NCBI GenBank assembly: GCA_965216195.1
Contig: OZ244151.1
Coordinates: 3,777,870-3,841,869 of the forward strand
Direction: 5' to 3'
Length of the DNA: 64,000 nucleotides
From: Aridibacter sp965216195
GTDB taxonomy: Bacteria; Acidobacteriota; Blastocatellia; Pyrinomonadales; Pyrinomonadaceae
Part shown: positions 1 through 9,186 of the stretch, piece by piece
How positions within the stretch are numbered: position 1 is the first letter of the stretch
Layout of the letters: every line of letters starts with the position of its first letter
Position numbers and translations under genes: made by a program
The notes under the pieces: generated by a model
Told to the model about the DNA's origin: nothing
Databases searched by the model: none
Seen by the model: only the letters and a program-made list of their open reading frames with translations

Positions 1-638
1 TCTCGTATCTTCGTTATTAACCCAAATCCATTTACGAATGGAATCATGATGTCTAAGATAATGAGCTCGGGAGGGTCTATTTCATTCATCATCTTCGTAG
101 CTTCTCTGCCATCGATGGCCAGAGCGACATCAAATCCGCGTCTCTCAAGAAGGTGGACGATAAACCCGGAAATGATGTTGTCGTCTTCCACGAGCATTAC
201 CCTCGGAATAACGTTTTTGTCATTTTTTGCTTTTCTTGTTTTGTTCTCTGATGCGGGAATTGGTTCGGTCAAATTAGGAGTAGCTTTTTCGATAAAGTCA
301 CTTTCCTTCCTTTCACCTAGCTTTTTTTGAACCACGTCATCCTGAGCGGAGGAATTGAATTGCGCTTTCGCTTTAGAATCGGTTTCCGAGGTTTTCTCAA
401 ACTGTTTCATTGTTTTTGAGAAAAGTTCGTCGATGCTATCGCCATCTTTTGATTTGTCCCACACTTCTTCAATTCCACTGAATCTTACGGAAGACTCGGG
501 AATCGAAACAGCTTTTTCAAGGGTAATTTCAGAGAAATTTATACCTTTACTCGGCTTTTTGATTTTCCTGGAACGCGCGAGGTTGGAAAAATGAGCTTTA
601 CCCGCGTAATTAATTTTAAAGAAGTTAATCGGCTTCAT
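1..638 (-). CDS. Response regulator, receiver domain with long N-terminal region (3' truncated by window edge)
   Basis: Reading the minus strand from ATG at 638 gives an open frame that runs off the left edge, so the C-terminus is missing. Residues about 1-145 are a charged, low-homology region. From about residue 148 the frame becomes a typical CheY-like receiver domain: it opens with the acidic pair in VEDD, and the phosphoacceptor is Asp196 in LDIMIP, followed by VNGFGL. Receiver domains take phosphate from a histidine kinase; no kinase is visible here. The receiver domain normally lies at the N-terminus, so the ~145-residue leader is unusual. The output domain, if any, lies outside the window. 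The family call is secure; the role is unknown. Confidence 0.85.
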   Translation of the reverse strand, partial: MKPINFFKINYAGKAHFSNLARSRKIKKPSKGINFSEITLEKAVSIPESSVRFSGIEEVWDKSKDGDSIDELFSKTMKQFEKTSETDSKAKAQFNSSAQDDVVQKKLGERKESDFIEKATPNLTEPIPASENKTRKAKNDKNVIPRVMLVEDDNIISGFIVHLLERRGFDVALAIDGREATKMMNEIDPPELIILDIMIPFVNGFGLITKIR

Positions 639-878
639 TTTGTGCTACTGCCGTTTTGCTTAAAGTACGGGGGATATGTTTGAAACGGGGAAGTCGGGAG
701 GGTTGGAAAAATAATCTTTATAAAAAACTGGAATAATAAAGTTTTTAGTACTTTATTAACATTGTTTACACTATCATTTTTCCTCGCTAAAAGTCAACGA
801 AAAAGGCAGGGTTTTTTGTCAGTTTGTGGGATGAAAAAAGGGCACAAGATCAAGTCCTGCACCCTGTTTTAAGGGAGG
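639..878. other. Intergenic gap between response regulator and M28 peptidase
   Basis: This AT-rich stretch holds no credible gene. It contains the upstream region of the response regulator (a possible TTGACT/TAGTGT promoter on the minus strand, weak) and, at its right end, the terminator of the M28 peptidase. Confidence 0.5.
834..868 (-). terminator. Probable rho-independent terminator of M28 peptidase gene
   Basis: On the minus strand an AGGGTGCA/TGTGCCCT stem (with two G-U pairs) is followed by a run of T. It begins 11 bp after the stop codon of the peptidase. Confidence 0.5.
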
Positions 879-2564
879 CTACGGTTTGACCATTTGTTTT
901 CTGGGAATTTTTCCATCCATCATTGCAGTTTGATACACAAACGCCGCCATGATGGTCGAATTATGCTTGAGGTCTCCGGCTTGAATTCGGTCATAATTGT
1001 CCTGATTCGAGTGGTGTGTGCGGGTGCTGTACTCCACTCTATCCTGGATAAACTGAAATCCCGGAAGTCCAATTCCATCAAACGATAAGTGGTCAGTTCC
1101 GCCGGTGTTGTTAAGGGTCAGGGTTGATGCTCCCATTTTATTAAAGGGCGCCAGCCAAACTCTAAATATCGGCGCGACTGCTGAGTTTCCTTGTAGATAG
1201 ACTCCCCTAAATTTGCCGGTACCGTTGTCCATATTGTAGTAGGCGGAGAACTTCTCATAAGCCGGCTTAGTCATCAATTTTCCTGGTTTGCCGCCTGCGA
1301 GTCTTTCAAAGAAAGTCCCTCCGGATTGCTCGCCAAAATGTCTTTTCACGTAAGCAGCTGATCCGTGGAGACCTTGCTCTTCACCGCTCCAAAGCGCAAC
1401 TCTAATTGTTCTGCGTGGCTTTAACCCTGTAGCAAGTAGGATTCTTGCGGCTTCCATCGCAACTGCGCAACCTGCGGCGTTATCTGTCGCGCCGCCGGAA
1501 GCATGCCAGGAATCAAGGTGTCCGCCGAGCATCACGATTTCGTCTTTGAGTTTCGGATCCGTTCCGGGAATTTCAGCGATCGTGTTATATCCCATCAAAT
1601 CTTCATCGTGGTATTGTGTTTGGATGTTTACTCGCATACTTGCTTTGACGCCGTGCCTCATCATTCGTACGAGACGATTGTAATCTTCGGTAGCCATTGT
1701 CATCTGCGGAATCATCTTGCTTTCGGCTACCTTGTCCCAGGGATTTGAACCTTTTCTATTAAACAAGTCTTGAAGTTTCGACGGCGGATCGCCTGCAACG
1801 CTTGCTCCAGAAACGAAGATTGTTCCGCCGCTTCCTTTTGAGCTATTGCTAATCATGACGGCAGCACCCTCCGCGATTAGCAGGTTCATCGCTTTGATAT
1901 TCAGCGCGCGCGCTTTGAGAAACTGTTTTATTTGCGGAGAGTTTGGGTTAAAACCTCCACGTCTAGGGGCTAACGCAGGGTCCTGCGCATTTGCCAGCGC
2001 GAGAAGCTCCTTATCGGTAAAACGCGTACCCATCCCGCCGAAATCTGCTTTCAGTTTTCGCGGAGGGGAGACCAAAACCATTGCGTTTTTTAGTTTTCCC
2101 TTGTATTTGGCTAAATCCGCGTCGGTTTTATAGCTTAAATGAACAACCGGTCCCGTCACCGCGCCTTTTGTTGATGGTGACCAAGCTTTTGGAAATGCAA
2201 TTACCGGAAAATTTTGCGGTGATGTCACCTGTGCTGAAAAGTCTCTAAGCGACCAACCGCGTCCAAAAGGACCCCAGGCTTCTAAATGGGCATTTTTCAT
2301 ACCCCATTTTGACATCGTGTCGCGCGTCCAAATATTCGCTCTTTTCATGCTCGGTGAGTTTGTTAAACGACCGCCGATTACATCCGTTAGGTAACTCATT
2401 GTCTTCATTACCTGAGAGTTCTTACCCATACCCTCTTTTTTAATCTTTTCGATTACTTCGGCCGGTGCTTTATAGATAGGTTTCGCGGGTTCTTTCGCGA
2501 GCCCCACCGAAGGAAGTAGCAGAGCGTAAATCAAAAACGTCATTGCCAATTTACGACTTAGCAT
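879..2564 (-). CDS. Secreted M28 family metallopeptidase
   Basis: 561 residues with an N-terminal signal peptide (about 1-23, cut near GLA-KE). The catalytic domain shows M28 zinc-ligand motifs: GGHLDSW (His349, Asp351), the bridging Asp361 in GATDNAAG, and the SGEEQG glutamates 395-396; a C-terminal THHSNQD segment can supply the last histidine. Residues about 130-310 form an inserted region resembling the PA domain of exported aminopeptidases. Expected role is zinc-dependent removal of N-terminal amino acids from peptides in the periplasm or outside the cell. It is the last gene on this strand before a terminator and has its own 88-bp upstream gap. The exact substrate is not predictable. 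Confidence 0.9.
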   Translation of the reverse strand: MLSRKLAMTFLIYALLLPSVGLAKEPAKPIYKAPAEVIEKIKKEGMGKNSQVMKTMSYLTDVIGGRLTNSPSMKRANIWTRDTMSKWGMKNAHLEAWGPFGRGWSLRDFSAQVTSPQNFPVIAFPKAWSPSTKGAVTGPVVHLSYKTDADLAKYKGKLKNAMVLVSPPRKLKADFGGMGTRFTDKELLALANAQDPALAPRRGGFNPNSPQIKQFLKARALNIKAMNLLIAEGAAVMISNSSKGSGGTIFVSGASVAGDPPSKLQDLFNRKGSNPWDKVAESKMIPQMTMATEDYNRLVRMMRHGVKASMRVNIQTQYHDEDLMGYNTIAEIPGTDPKLKDEIVMLGGHLDSWHASGGATDNAAGCAVAMEAARILLATGLKPRRTIRVALWSGEEQGLHGSAAYVKRHFGEQSGGTFFERLAGGKPGKLMTKPAYEKFSAYYNMDNGTGKFRGVYLQGNSAVAPIFRVWLAPFNKMGASTLTLNNTGGTDHLSFDGIGLPGFQFIQDRVEYSTRTHHSNQDNYDRIQAGDLKHNSTIMAAFVYQTAMMDGKIPRKQMVKP

Positions 2565-2652
2565 AATAATTTCTCCTGAATTGTTTTAGGTTTGATACAT
2601 CTTATACCACAAAGAAGATGAAAAGGTTCAAAGAATATTCAATTTTGTGGAT

Positions 2653-3237
2653 TTAGACGTCGCTTCGCCAGGTCAGGGTAACGGCGGGAGGTACATTTTT
2701 TACGACCAGTGGACTCTTTTCTGAGATACCATAGCGGCTGCGCATAAATTCGCGCAGTTTGATCGCTGCCGGGAGGTAATATCCGTGTGCATATTGAAAG
2801 GTTCTGAAAACACAACCCTTGTCCATAAACTTATCAACTTGTTTCAAAATCGTAGTAGTTGTGTCATTTGGCATCGAAACGAACGGCAGCCCCGAGATTA
2901 TGTAGCCCACTTTTCCAAGCTTTGAGCGCTTATGAAGCGCAAATGTCTTGCACGCATTGCCGCACATAAAACGCATCTTTGGAAAATTCTTACGCAGGCT
3001 CCTCGCTAGCTGTTTATTGAGCTCAATGCCCAGGTAGGAGTTTTCTTCCGTAATTTTTTTATTTAAGAGTTTTGTAAAGGAGCCCGTTCCGGGACCGAGT
3101 TCGAGCACAATCGAGTTTGGATGTGGCTCAATTCCTTCGAGCATTTTTCGCGCGAGTTCAGGCGAACTGGGCGTGATTGCCCCTACCTTTAAAGGGTTTT
3201 TAATAAACGCTTGAAGAAACTCGATGTTTTCGTGCAT
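2653..3237 (-). CDS. Class I SAM-dependent methyltransferase, PmtA-like
   Basis: 194 residues. The N-terminus (FIKNPLKVGAITPSSP) is the segment typical of the PmtA phospholipid methyltransferase / rRNA-adenine-methyltransferase-like group. It is followed by the SAM-binding glycine loop LELGPGTGSFT at about 45-55 and an acidic post-motif (LGIELN). A likely role is methylation of phosphatidylethanolamine or a related lipid, but the group is broad and the substrate is inferred only. It lies 39 bp downstream of topA on the same strand and could be cotranscribed with it. No membrane segment is obvious, in line with the soluble, peripheral nature of this family. Confidence 0.75.
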   Translation of the reverse strand: MHENIEFLQAFIKNPLKVGAITPSSPELARKMLEGIEPHPNSIVLELGPGTGSFTKLLNKKITEENSYLGIELNKQLARSLRKNFPKMRFMCGNACKTFALHKRSKLGKVGYIISGLPFVSMPNDTTTTILKQVDKFMDKGCVFRTFQYAHGYYLPAAIKLREFMRSRYGISEKSPLVVKNVPPAVTLTWRSDV

Positions 3238-3276
3238 AAAAATGCCTTACGAAAAAACTAGTATCAGAACATCTCA

Positions 3277-5793
3277 CTAACTCGCCGAACTCGACGCTTT
3301 TGTTTCGGCCTCTGGTTTTTCTACTGGTGTTTCAACAGAGATTTTATAATCACACTCGTCTTCATTGCAATAGCGCTCAGTGCCATAGCGTTTTGTATAT
3401 TTTTCTAGAACGAGCGGAGCGCTGCATTCAGGACAGGGTTCCTGAATCGGCTTATTCCAAAAGACAACATCGCAATCCGGGTATTGATCACACCCATAAA
3501 ACTGCTTGCCGCGACGCGACTTTTTAATCACGATCTCACCTTTCTCGCACGTTTCCGAGGTGCACTTCATGCCGATTTTTTCCTGCTGTATATATTTGCA
3601 TTTCGGATAATTGGAGCAGGAAACAAACTCGCCAAAGCGCCCGGTCCGGCGCACAAGTTTCGCACCATCTTTCGGACATTCTTCATCTAATTCGACCGGA
3701 GGCGGGGCGGGCTTCTGATCACCTTTTGCAATTTTTCGTATGTTCTTACACTCAGGGTAACCAGTACAGCCATAAAACGCTCCGTAGCGTCCGCGCTTTA
3801 GTGCCATTTCCTTTCCGCAAAGTTCACAATCCTGAATTTCTTCTTTCTCGCCGTCGCTTTCGCCTTCCGAATCAGCGTCGCCTTTTTTAGCGACCTCGCG
3901 GGTATTTTTACATTCCGGGTAAGTTTCACACGCAAGGAATTGCCCGTAGCGTCCAAACTTGATCACCATTCCGGCTCCGCATTTCTCGCACTTTTCATCC
4001 GTCGGGATCGCTTGCTTTTTCTTGCCTTTTATATTTTCCTTCGCTTCTTCCAGATCGACCGAAAAACGCTTATAAAAACCCTCCAATGCTTTTCGCCAAT
4101 CAAGCTCTCCCTCCTCAATTTCGTCAAGGCGGTCTTCCATGCGCGCGGTGTATGTCTCATTAAAGAGATCGTCAAAACACTCAACCAGAAGATCATTCAC
4201 GGTAGTACCAAGAGCCGTTGGATGAAAACGCTTTTCTACTTTTTCAACATATTCACGCGACAGGATCGTTGTCATGATCGCTGCGTAGGTCGAAGGTCTT
4301 CCGATACCTTTTTCTTCAAGCGCCTTTACAAGAGTCGCTTCAGAATATCTTGGCGGAGGCTCGGTAAAATGTTGGTTTGGCTTAATTTCGTTAAGTTTCA
4401 ACGTTTCGCCTTCCTCGACAGCCGGAAGCGTCAGGTCTTTATCATCGTTCTTAGCAGTACTGCTTTTTGCTTCCTGATACACTTTCAAAAAACCATCAAA
4501 TTTTTGCACCGAACCGGTTGAGCGGAACCCAAAACGCCCGGCTTTAATATCGATCGTTGTCCGATCAAAGAGAGCCGGCGTCATCTGCGATGCGACAAAT
4601 CTTTGCCAAATTAGCGTGTACAACTTAAGCATTTCCGGAGTCAGAAGTTTTTCCAAACTCTCCGGTGTGCGGTTTGCGTCGGTAGGCCGGATTGCTTCGT
4701 GAGCATCTTGTGCGTCCTTTTTTGTCTTATAGTTTTTTGACTTCTTGGGCAAGTATTTTTCGCCAAAACTTTTGTCAATAAACTCACGGGCATTGTTTAA
4801 TGCGTCGTCCGAGACACGGGTCGAGTCGGTTCTCATATAGGTTATAAGACCGACGGCGCCTTCTGAGCCGAGCTCAATTCCTTCATAGAGCTTTTGCGCG
4901 ATCGACATCGTGCGTTTCGCAGTAAAACCAAATCTGCGCGCTGCATCCTGTTGAAGTTTTGAGGTTGTAAAAGGAGGCGTTGGGTTTCGTTTCCGCTCTC
5001 GCTTTGTAACCTTTTCTACTACAAAATCTTCACCCTTAATCTCGTCAACAATGCTTTTCGCATCTTTCTCATTCTGAATGTGAGTTTCCGTTTTCTTTAG
5101 GTCTACATCGAATTTTCCGAGCTTTACGGTCAGATCATCGACCTTACGGAGTTTTGAATCGAAGGTTGGAGGAAGGCCTGCACCAAGATTAGCCAAGACC
5201 GACCAATATTCAGTTTTCTTAAACGCCTCTATTTCGCGCTCACGCTCAACGATCATTCTCACGGCGACTGTTTGCACACGACCTGCTGACAGTCTCCCAC
5301 CAACCGTTTTCCAAAGAATCGGCGAGACTTTGTATCCGACGAGCCTGTCCAAAATCCTACGCGCCTGCTGGGCGTTTACAAGATTAGTGTCCACCTCCTG
5401 CGGTTCTTTAAACGCATCTTGAATCGCTTTTTTTGTGATTTCGTTAAACATCACACGATACACTGGCTTTTTGTTTCGCTTGGTTAACTCTTCGGCGAGG
5501 TGCTGGCAAATTGCTTCGCCTTCTCTGTCAGGGTCAGCCGCGAGGTAAATCGCTTCCGAAGCCTTCGCAGCTTTTTTCAATTCCGAAACGGTTTTTTTGT
5601 TGCCGCGCTTTTTCTTATCCGGAATGATCACATATGTTGGCTCGAAATCATTATCAACGTCTACACCAAGATCCTTCATCGGAAGGTCTTTTATATGTCC
5701 GATCGACGCCATCACCTTGTAATCATCACCAAGGTATTTATTGATTGTTTTCGCCTTTGCGGGCGATTCTACTATTACTAAATTTTTACTCAT
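3277..5793 (-). CDS. topA: DNA topoisomerase I
   Basis: 838 residues. This type IA enzyme relaxes negative supercoils by transient single-strand breakage. The Toprim domain is at the N-terminus (VESPAKAKTINKYLG at 8-22; DPDREGEA at 87-94). The active-site tyrosine is Tyr319 in ITYMRTDSTR. The C-terminal part from about residue 600 carries a series of about five Cys4 zinc-ribbon modules (CEKCG, CELCG, CPKDG, CTSETC, CPECS), the third with an imperfect first CxxC. The tail is short and Ala/Ser-rich. Its position beside dprA is the classical dprA-topA arrangement of many bacteria, although here a membrane protein gene and a terminator separate the two. Confidence 0.97.
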   Translation of the reverse strand: MSKNLVIVESPAKAKTINKYLGDDYKVMASIGHIKDLPMKDLGVDVDNDFEPTYVIIPDKKKRGNKKTVSELKKAAKASEAIYLAADPDREGEAICQHLAEELTKRNKKPVYRVMFNEITKKAIQDAFKEPQEVDTNLVNAQQARRILDRLVGYKVSPILWKTVGGRLSAGRVQTVAVRMIVEREREIEAFKKTEYWSVLANLGAGLPPTFDSKLRKVDDLTVKLGKFDVDLKKTETHIQNEKDAKSIVDEIKGEDFVVEKVTKRERKRNPTPPFTTSKLQQDAARRFGFTAKRTMSIAQKLYEGIELGSEGAVGLITYMRTDSTRVSDDALNNAREFIDKSFGEKYLPKKSKNYKTKKDAQDAHEAIRPTDANRTPESLEKLLTPEMLKLYTLIWQRFVASQMTPALFDRTTIDIKAGRFGFRSTGSVQKFDGFLKVYQEAKSSTAKNDDKDLTLPAVEEGETLKLNEIKPNQHFTEPPPRYSEATLVKALEEKGIGRPSTYAAIMTTILSREYVEKVEKRFHPTALGTTVNDLLVECFDDLFNETYTARMEDRLDEIEEGELDWRKALEGFYKRFSVDLEEAKENIKGKKKQAIPTDEKCEKCGAGMVIKFGRYGQFLACETYPECKNTREVAKKGDADSEGESDGEKEEIQDCELCGKEMALKRGRYGAFYGCTGYPECKNIRKIAKGDQKPAPPPVELDEECPKDGAKLVRRTGRFGEFVSCSNYPKCKYIQQEKIGMKCTSETCEKGEIVIKKSRRGKQFYGCDQYPDCDVVFWNKPIQEPCPECSAPLVLEKYTKRYGTERYCNEDECDYKISVETPVEKPEAETKASSSAS

Positions 5794-5832
5794 CTACTAT
5801 AAAACCAACTTGTCGGTGTGTTTCCAACAGCC

Positions 5833-5863
5833 AAAAAAAAGTCAGACCGTTAAGTCGTCTGAC
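5833..5863 (-). terminator. Rho-independent terminator after the dprA operon
   Basis: On the minus strand a perfect 7-bp GTCAGAC/GTCTGAC stem is followed by eight T. It lies between the 3' end of the FG-GAP-like gene and topA, so topA is probably transcribed from its own promoter. Confidence 0.85.
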
Positions 5864-5909
5864 ATTTATAAACTAAAAAATTTGATTGTCAAACTATTAT
5901 CCAACTTAC

Positions 5910-7256
5910 TCATTTTTTCGAGTACTTCCAAATCGTTACCCTACCACCGATGAGAATTTCCTCCGTTCCGTTGTCTGTCGGGAGCACCGCTATCGTCTCG
6001 GCATCCTCCGGAAGCAGCTCGTGGTAGACGAGTTTTCCGTCCGAATTGTAGACGTAAAAATTGGCTCTTGGGATCGAAGTATAAGCACCAACCACCGCCA
6101 AATATTCCGGTTCGTCTTTCTTCAACCTGACCCATGACATCTTGGGCTTATAAAGGCTGATTGAGTCGGAGGTATGGCTCGTTCCATCCGGAAGGGAGGT
6201 TGTTTTCGGTTTTACCTTAATTTGGTCCAGGGGCGCCGTAGCACTAAGGATTTTGCTACCTTTTTCGTTTTCGCAGGTTAACTCATTCTCATAGATTCCG
6301 CAGGACTGAAGCTTAGTTTCTCCTGAATTCCCCTTCAATAAAACCATTGAACCCGATGTTTTTAACTCCCGAATTAATTTTCCGTTACCATCTCTCACTT
6401 TGCTATTAACCTCGACAAGCTCATTATTCCCGTCGCCATCTAAATCAATTATCGTTAGCTCGTCACTCGGATATTCATCTTTCACGGCCCAGAGTTTTGC
6501 TCCCTTCCGGTTAAACGCCTGGATTCCAACGTTTTTGCTTGCGACCACGTATTCAGATATCCCATCATTATTTAAATCACCTACCGTAGCTTCGAGAACC
6601 CAAGTTTCTTTTTCGAACTTCTTCTCTGTTTCCTTCTGGCTTTCCCAAATTACAGCTAAATCCAGGTCCCCTTTCCCGTAAGCCCAGATTTCGTCTCCAT
6701 TGTGATTGAAAACCCGAACGCCTTCCCTCAACCCGAAAGACAAAAATCCATATTTTCCTTTTTCGAGTTCTACGACACGAATATTATCTAAACCTGCGCT
6801 ATAAGTACTTTGTTCCCACCATCCGATCTTAATTTTTTCCTCGATCGGCTCGAATGAAGTCTTTTTTTCTAGCTTTCCGCTTTTATCGAAAACAAAACTT
6901 CCGAATTCTCCAACTGCGATAATTTTACCGCCAAGAAATTTAAGATCCTCAAAATTCGCTAAGCCTACACCGGTTTTGCTCTGCACTATTCTCTGTCGCT
7001 GCTTTTCATCTTTTGCCTTAGAGCTTTCCCCGATTGTTTTAAGAAAGCTTTGACTTTCCAACTTGAAGAATTCCGATTTTATTAAGAACCCTTCTCCCTT
7101 TAAGACACGTGCCTGCTTTATTTCATCAGGAATCTCCGGATTAAAAACCCCGGTTACAAATGAGTAGATGGAAAAAGCGGCATACACCACAATTCCAAGT
7201 CCTACCAACAAGACGAGTCCAATGGCTATCAAAATATTTCGGGTGCGTTTTTTCAT
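5910..7256 (-). CDS. Membrane-anchored FG-GAP/VCBS-like propeller protein
   Basis: 448 residues, not recognised as a named family. Residues about 9-33 form one hydrophobic segment after a basic start (MKKRTRN), consistent with an N-terminal anchor and the rest outside the cytoplasm. The body has two clear calcium-binding-like FG-GAP motifs, DLNNDGISEY and DLDGDGNNEL, within repeats that look like propeller blades. Its start codon overlaps the dprA stop by 4 bp (ATGA), so the two are translationally coupled. A link with DNA uptake is possible from the coupling with dprA but is inference only. A terminator follows the gene. Confidence 0.7.
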   Translation of the reverse strand: MKKRTRNILIAIGLVLLVGLGIVVYAAFSIYSFVTGVFNPEIPDEIKQARVLKGEGFLIKSEFFKLESQSFLKTIGESSKAKDEKQRQRIVQSKTGVGLANFEDLKFLGGKIIAVGEFGSFVFDKSGKLEKKTSFEPIEEKIKIGWWEQSTYSAGLDNIRVVELEKGKYGFLSFGLREGVRVFNHNGDEIWAYGKGDLDLAVIWESQKETEKKFEKETWVLEATVGDLNNDGISEYVVASKNVGIQAFNRKGAKLWAVKDEYPSDELTIIDLDGDGNNELVEVNSKVRDGNGKLIRELKTSGSMVLLKGNSGETKLQSCGIYENELTCENEKGSKILSATAPLDQIKVKPKTTSLPDGTSHTSDSISLYKPKMSWVRLKKDEPEYLAVVGAYTSIPRANFYVYNSDGKLVYHELLPEDAETIAVLPTDNGTEEILIGGRVTIWKYSKK

Positions 7257-8371
7257 ATTTTCCTCGCGTAGTTGTTGCCCGGAAGAGTCAAGATCAGCTC
7301 CTTCAAATCGAGACTTACCAACGAATTATTTAGATCTCCAAAAGACAGGCCGCTGGTTTCAAGTAGTGTATCAATATGAACATGTTTGTCCGGTGCGAGG
7401 AGTCTATAAACTTGTTTTTCTGCGCCGGACAAACTCTTAGGCGTCTCGGAGGGCGTGCGGCTTTTCGCTCTCTTATCCGTCTTAGGAGGAAGCAGTTCCG
7501 CTCCTATTTCTGGCGGAAACTCCGAAACCACATCCTGCCATTGCTGAACGAGTTTCGCTCCAGATTTAATCAAATAATTAGTGCCGAAGGAAGTCTTCGA
7601 AGTGATGTTCCCGGGAAGTGCAGTGACCTCGCGCCCTTGTTCGGCAGCCAGACGCGCTGTAATTAGCGACCCGCTTCTTTCTGAAGCCTCAATAATCAAG
7701 ACGCCGTAACTCAAACCGCTAATAATCCGGTTTCGGTAAGGGAAGTTTTCCCTAAGCGGCGGTGTGCCAAGCGGAAACTGTGAAACGATCGCGCCGCCGG
7801 ATTCCAAAATCTCGTCAGCTAATTTTGCGTTTTCCTTTGGATATAAGCCGTCGATTCCGGTTCCAAAGACCGCGATTGTTTTTCCCTTTCCGTCGATCGC
7901 ACCTTTATGGGCCGAGGAATCTATACCGCGTGCAAACCCCGAAACTACGCAAACGCCATTTTCCGCCAGGTCACGACCCAGCATTTTTGCGGCATTCTTC
8001 CCGTACGTCGAGCAGCGGCGTGAGCCAACGATTCCTACCGAGGGCGTTTCAAGACATTCTTGCCAGTTTCCAAGAACGTAAAGTGTAATTGGCGGGTCGG
8101 GAATCTCGCGTAAAAGTTGCGGATAGCTTCCGTCGTCAAGTATTAAAACGTCTCCGCCTAGTTTCTTTACTTGTCGGAATTCAGCTTCGGCCGCATCATG
8201 AAACTCTTTTTTCAAGATGCTTTGAATTGTTTCCGGCTTGAGGCGAAGTCCTTCGAGTTCGGAGCGCAATGCGTGGAAAACGTTTTCCGCTGAACCAAAT
8301 CTTTCGAGGAGCTGAGTTGCTTTGCGAGGTCCGACACCAGGTGTCATATTGAGTGAGATCCATTCTTTCAT
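7253..8371 (-). CDS. dprA: DNA processing protein DprA
   Basis: 372 residues. DprA binds incoming single-stranded DNA in the cytoplasm and loads RecA during natural transformation. The N-terminus has a helix-hairpin-helix/SAM-like region (MTPGVGPRKATQLLERFG). The Rossmann-like core shows GIVGSRRCSTYG, SGFARGIDSSAH, AVFGTGIDGLYP, FPYRNRIISGLS and SGSLITARLA. The C-terminal ~60 residues fit the winged-helix DprA_WH domain. The gene overlaps the next frame by 4 bp. With pilB, pilT and pilC elsewhere in the window, this makes natural competence plausible, though comEA/comEC are not seen here. Confidence 0.95.
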   Translation of the reverse strand: MKEWISLNMTPGVGPRKATQLLERFGSAENVFHALRSELEGLRLKPETIQSILKKEFHDAAEAEFRQVKKLGGDVLILDDGSYPQLLREIPDPPITLYVLGNWQECLETPSVGIVGSRRCSTYGKNAAKMLGRDLAENGVCVVSGFARGIDSSAHKGAIDGKGKTIAVFGTGIDGLYPKENAKLADEILESGGAIVSQFPLGTPPLRENFPYRNRIISGLSYGVLIIEASERSGSLITARLAAEQGREVTALPGNITSKTSFGTNYLIKSGAKLVQQWQDVVSEFPPEIGAELLPPKTDKRAKSRTPSETPKSLSGAEKQVYRLLAPDKHVHIDTLLETSGLSFGDLNNSLVSLDLKELILTLPGNNYARKI

Positions 8372-8395
8372 AGTTGTAGGAGTTTGATTTCAAAG

Positions 8396-8803
8396 TCAGA
8401 ATTTTAATATTTTATCATCGCGCTTTTGTTTCGCCCGTAGCGAATCAATCGATGAGGCTGTTACAGTCTCAATCTCTTTTAAGTCAGTACTGAGGGCCGT
8501 GAGATTGTCTTTGGGAACGATTTCACTTTCTACCAAGACTTCAAGCCAGTAGAGACTCTTTCCAGCTTCATCCTCTACTGCCAAGAGATTCCTGAGTAAA
8601 TCTTGTGCACTTCTTCCTCTACAGGCGGCACGATAATTAGCACCGATTGAGGCTGCGGAACTGAGAAGCTGGTTTCCAATTATTTGGGCTTTGTGTGTAT
8701 TTGGTAGTTTTTCGACCAGTTCTACTACTCGAAGCGTGATCTGCTTCGTGTGGGCCATAAACTCTTCTTCAGTCAAAAAGGTCGAATGTATTTGTGCTGC
8801 CAT
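8396..8803 (-). CDS. Four-helix bundle protein (S23/IVP-like)
   Basis: 135 residues. The segment LLSSAASIGANYRAACRGRS with downstream EDEAGKSLYWLE is the hallmark of the small four-helix-bundle family related to proteins encoded in 23S rRNA intervening sequences. The molecular function of the family is not established. It lies 24 bp upstream of dprA on the same strand and just downstream of the selenocysteine tRNA. The start at 8803 lacks a strong ribosome-binding site; an alternative ATG 15 codons in (MAHTKQ) would remove a segment that still resembles the family, so the longer form is preferred. Confidence 0.8.
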   Translation of the reverse strand: MAAQIHSTFLTEEEFMAHTKQITLRVVELVEKLPNTHKAQIIGNQLLSSAASIGANYRAACRGRSAQDLLRNLLAVEDEAGKSLYWLEVLVESEIVPKDNLTALSTDLKEIETVTASSIDSLRAKQKRDDKILKF

Positions 8804-8831
8804 GTTTTATAAACGTAAGAAAATTCGTTTT

Positions 8832-8930
8832 TGGCGGAGGCGTGTGGGAATCGAACCCACCTAAGCTTACTCTCGCATTCTCACATACGGTTTTGAAGAC
8901 CGCGCCGCTCACCAGAACGGATTCGCCCCC
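8832..8930 (-). tRNA. selC: tRNA-Sec (anticodon UCA)
   Basis: On the minus strand, 99 bases including an encoded GCCA 3' end. The anticodon TCA (positions 8896-8894) sits in a CTTCAAA loop closed by a CGGT/ACCG stem. The T arm is GTGGG-TTCGATT-CCCAC. A long extra arm follows the anticodon stem. The acceptor strand GGGGGCG pairs with CGCCTCC, with discriminator G73, both typical of bacterial tRNA-Sec. The eighth acceptor position expected for tRNA-Sec appears as an A-A mismatch. It decodes UGA as selenocysteine with SelB, after charging by SerRS and conversion by SelA; those genes are not in this window. Confidence 0.93.
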
Positions 8931-8955
8931 GTGAGAAATAAATTTCAAACGAAGT

Positions 8956-8961
8956 ATTATA
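8956..8961 (-). promoter_or_regulatory. Possible -10 box of the tRNA-Sec promoter
   Basis: TATAAT on the minus strand, 25 bp upstream of the mature tRNA 5' end. No good -35 box is visible at the usual distance. Confidence 0.35.
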
Positions 8962-9078
8962 AATTTTTCTGCCTATATAAAAATTACGCCCAACACCGAA
9001 ATGGTGTCAAGTTAATTAATTCGGAATTAAGGCATTTGAGCACTTTCAAATGGCAAAATTTCCGCGCAAAAAGTGTGC

Positions 9079-9107
9079 TTGACCGCTAAAAAAGGGCGTG
9101 ATATTCT
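9079..9107 (+). promoter_or_regulatory. Sigma-70-type promoter of the ATP synthase cluster
   Basis: TTGACC, a 17-bp spacer, then TATTCT, 80 bp upstream of the atpF' start codon. It is the only good promoter seen between the divergent tRNA and atpF'. Confidence 0.7.
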
Positions 9108-9186
9108 TTTCTCTTTTGTGGGCAAAGCAGGCTTAAAATAGGGCATCCGCAATGATAGTGCTTTTTTTCACAAGGTATAGATAAAT

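Noticed and set aside
46..594. Plus-strand reading frames at the left edge
   Set aside because: They are antisense to a clear response regulator on the minus strand and have no conserved features.
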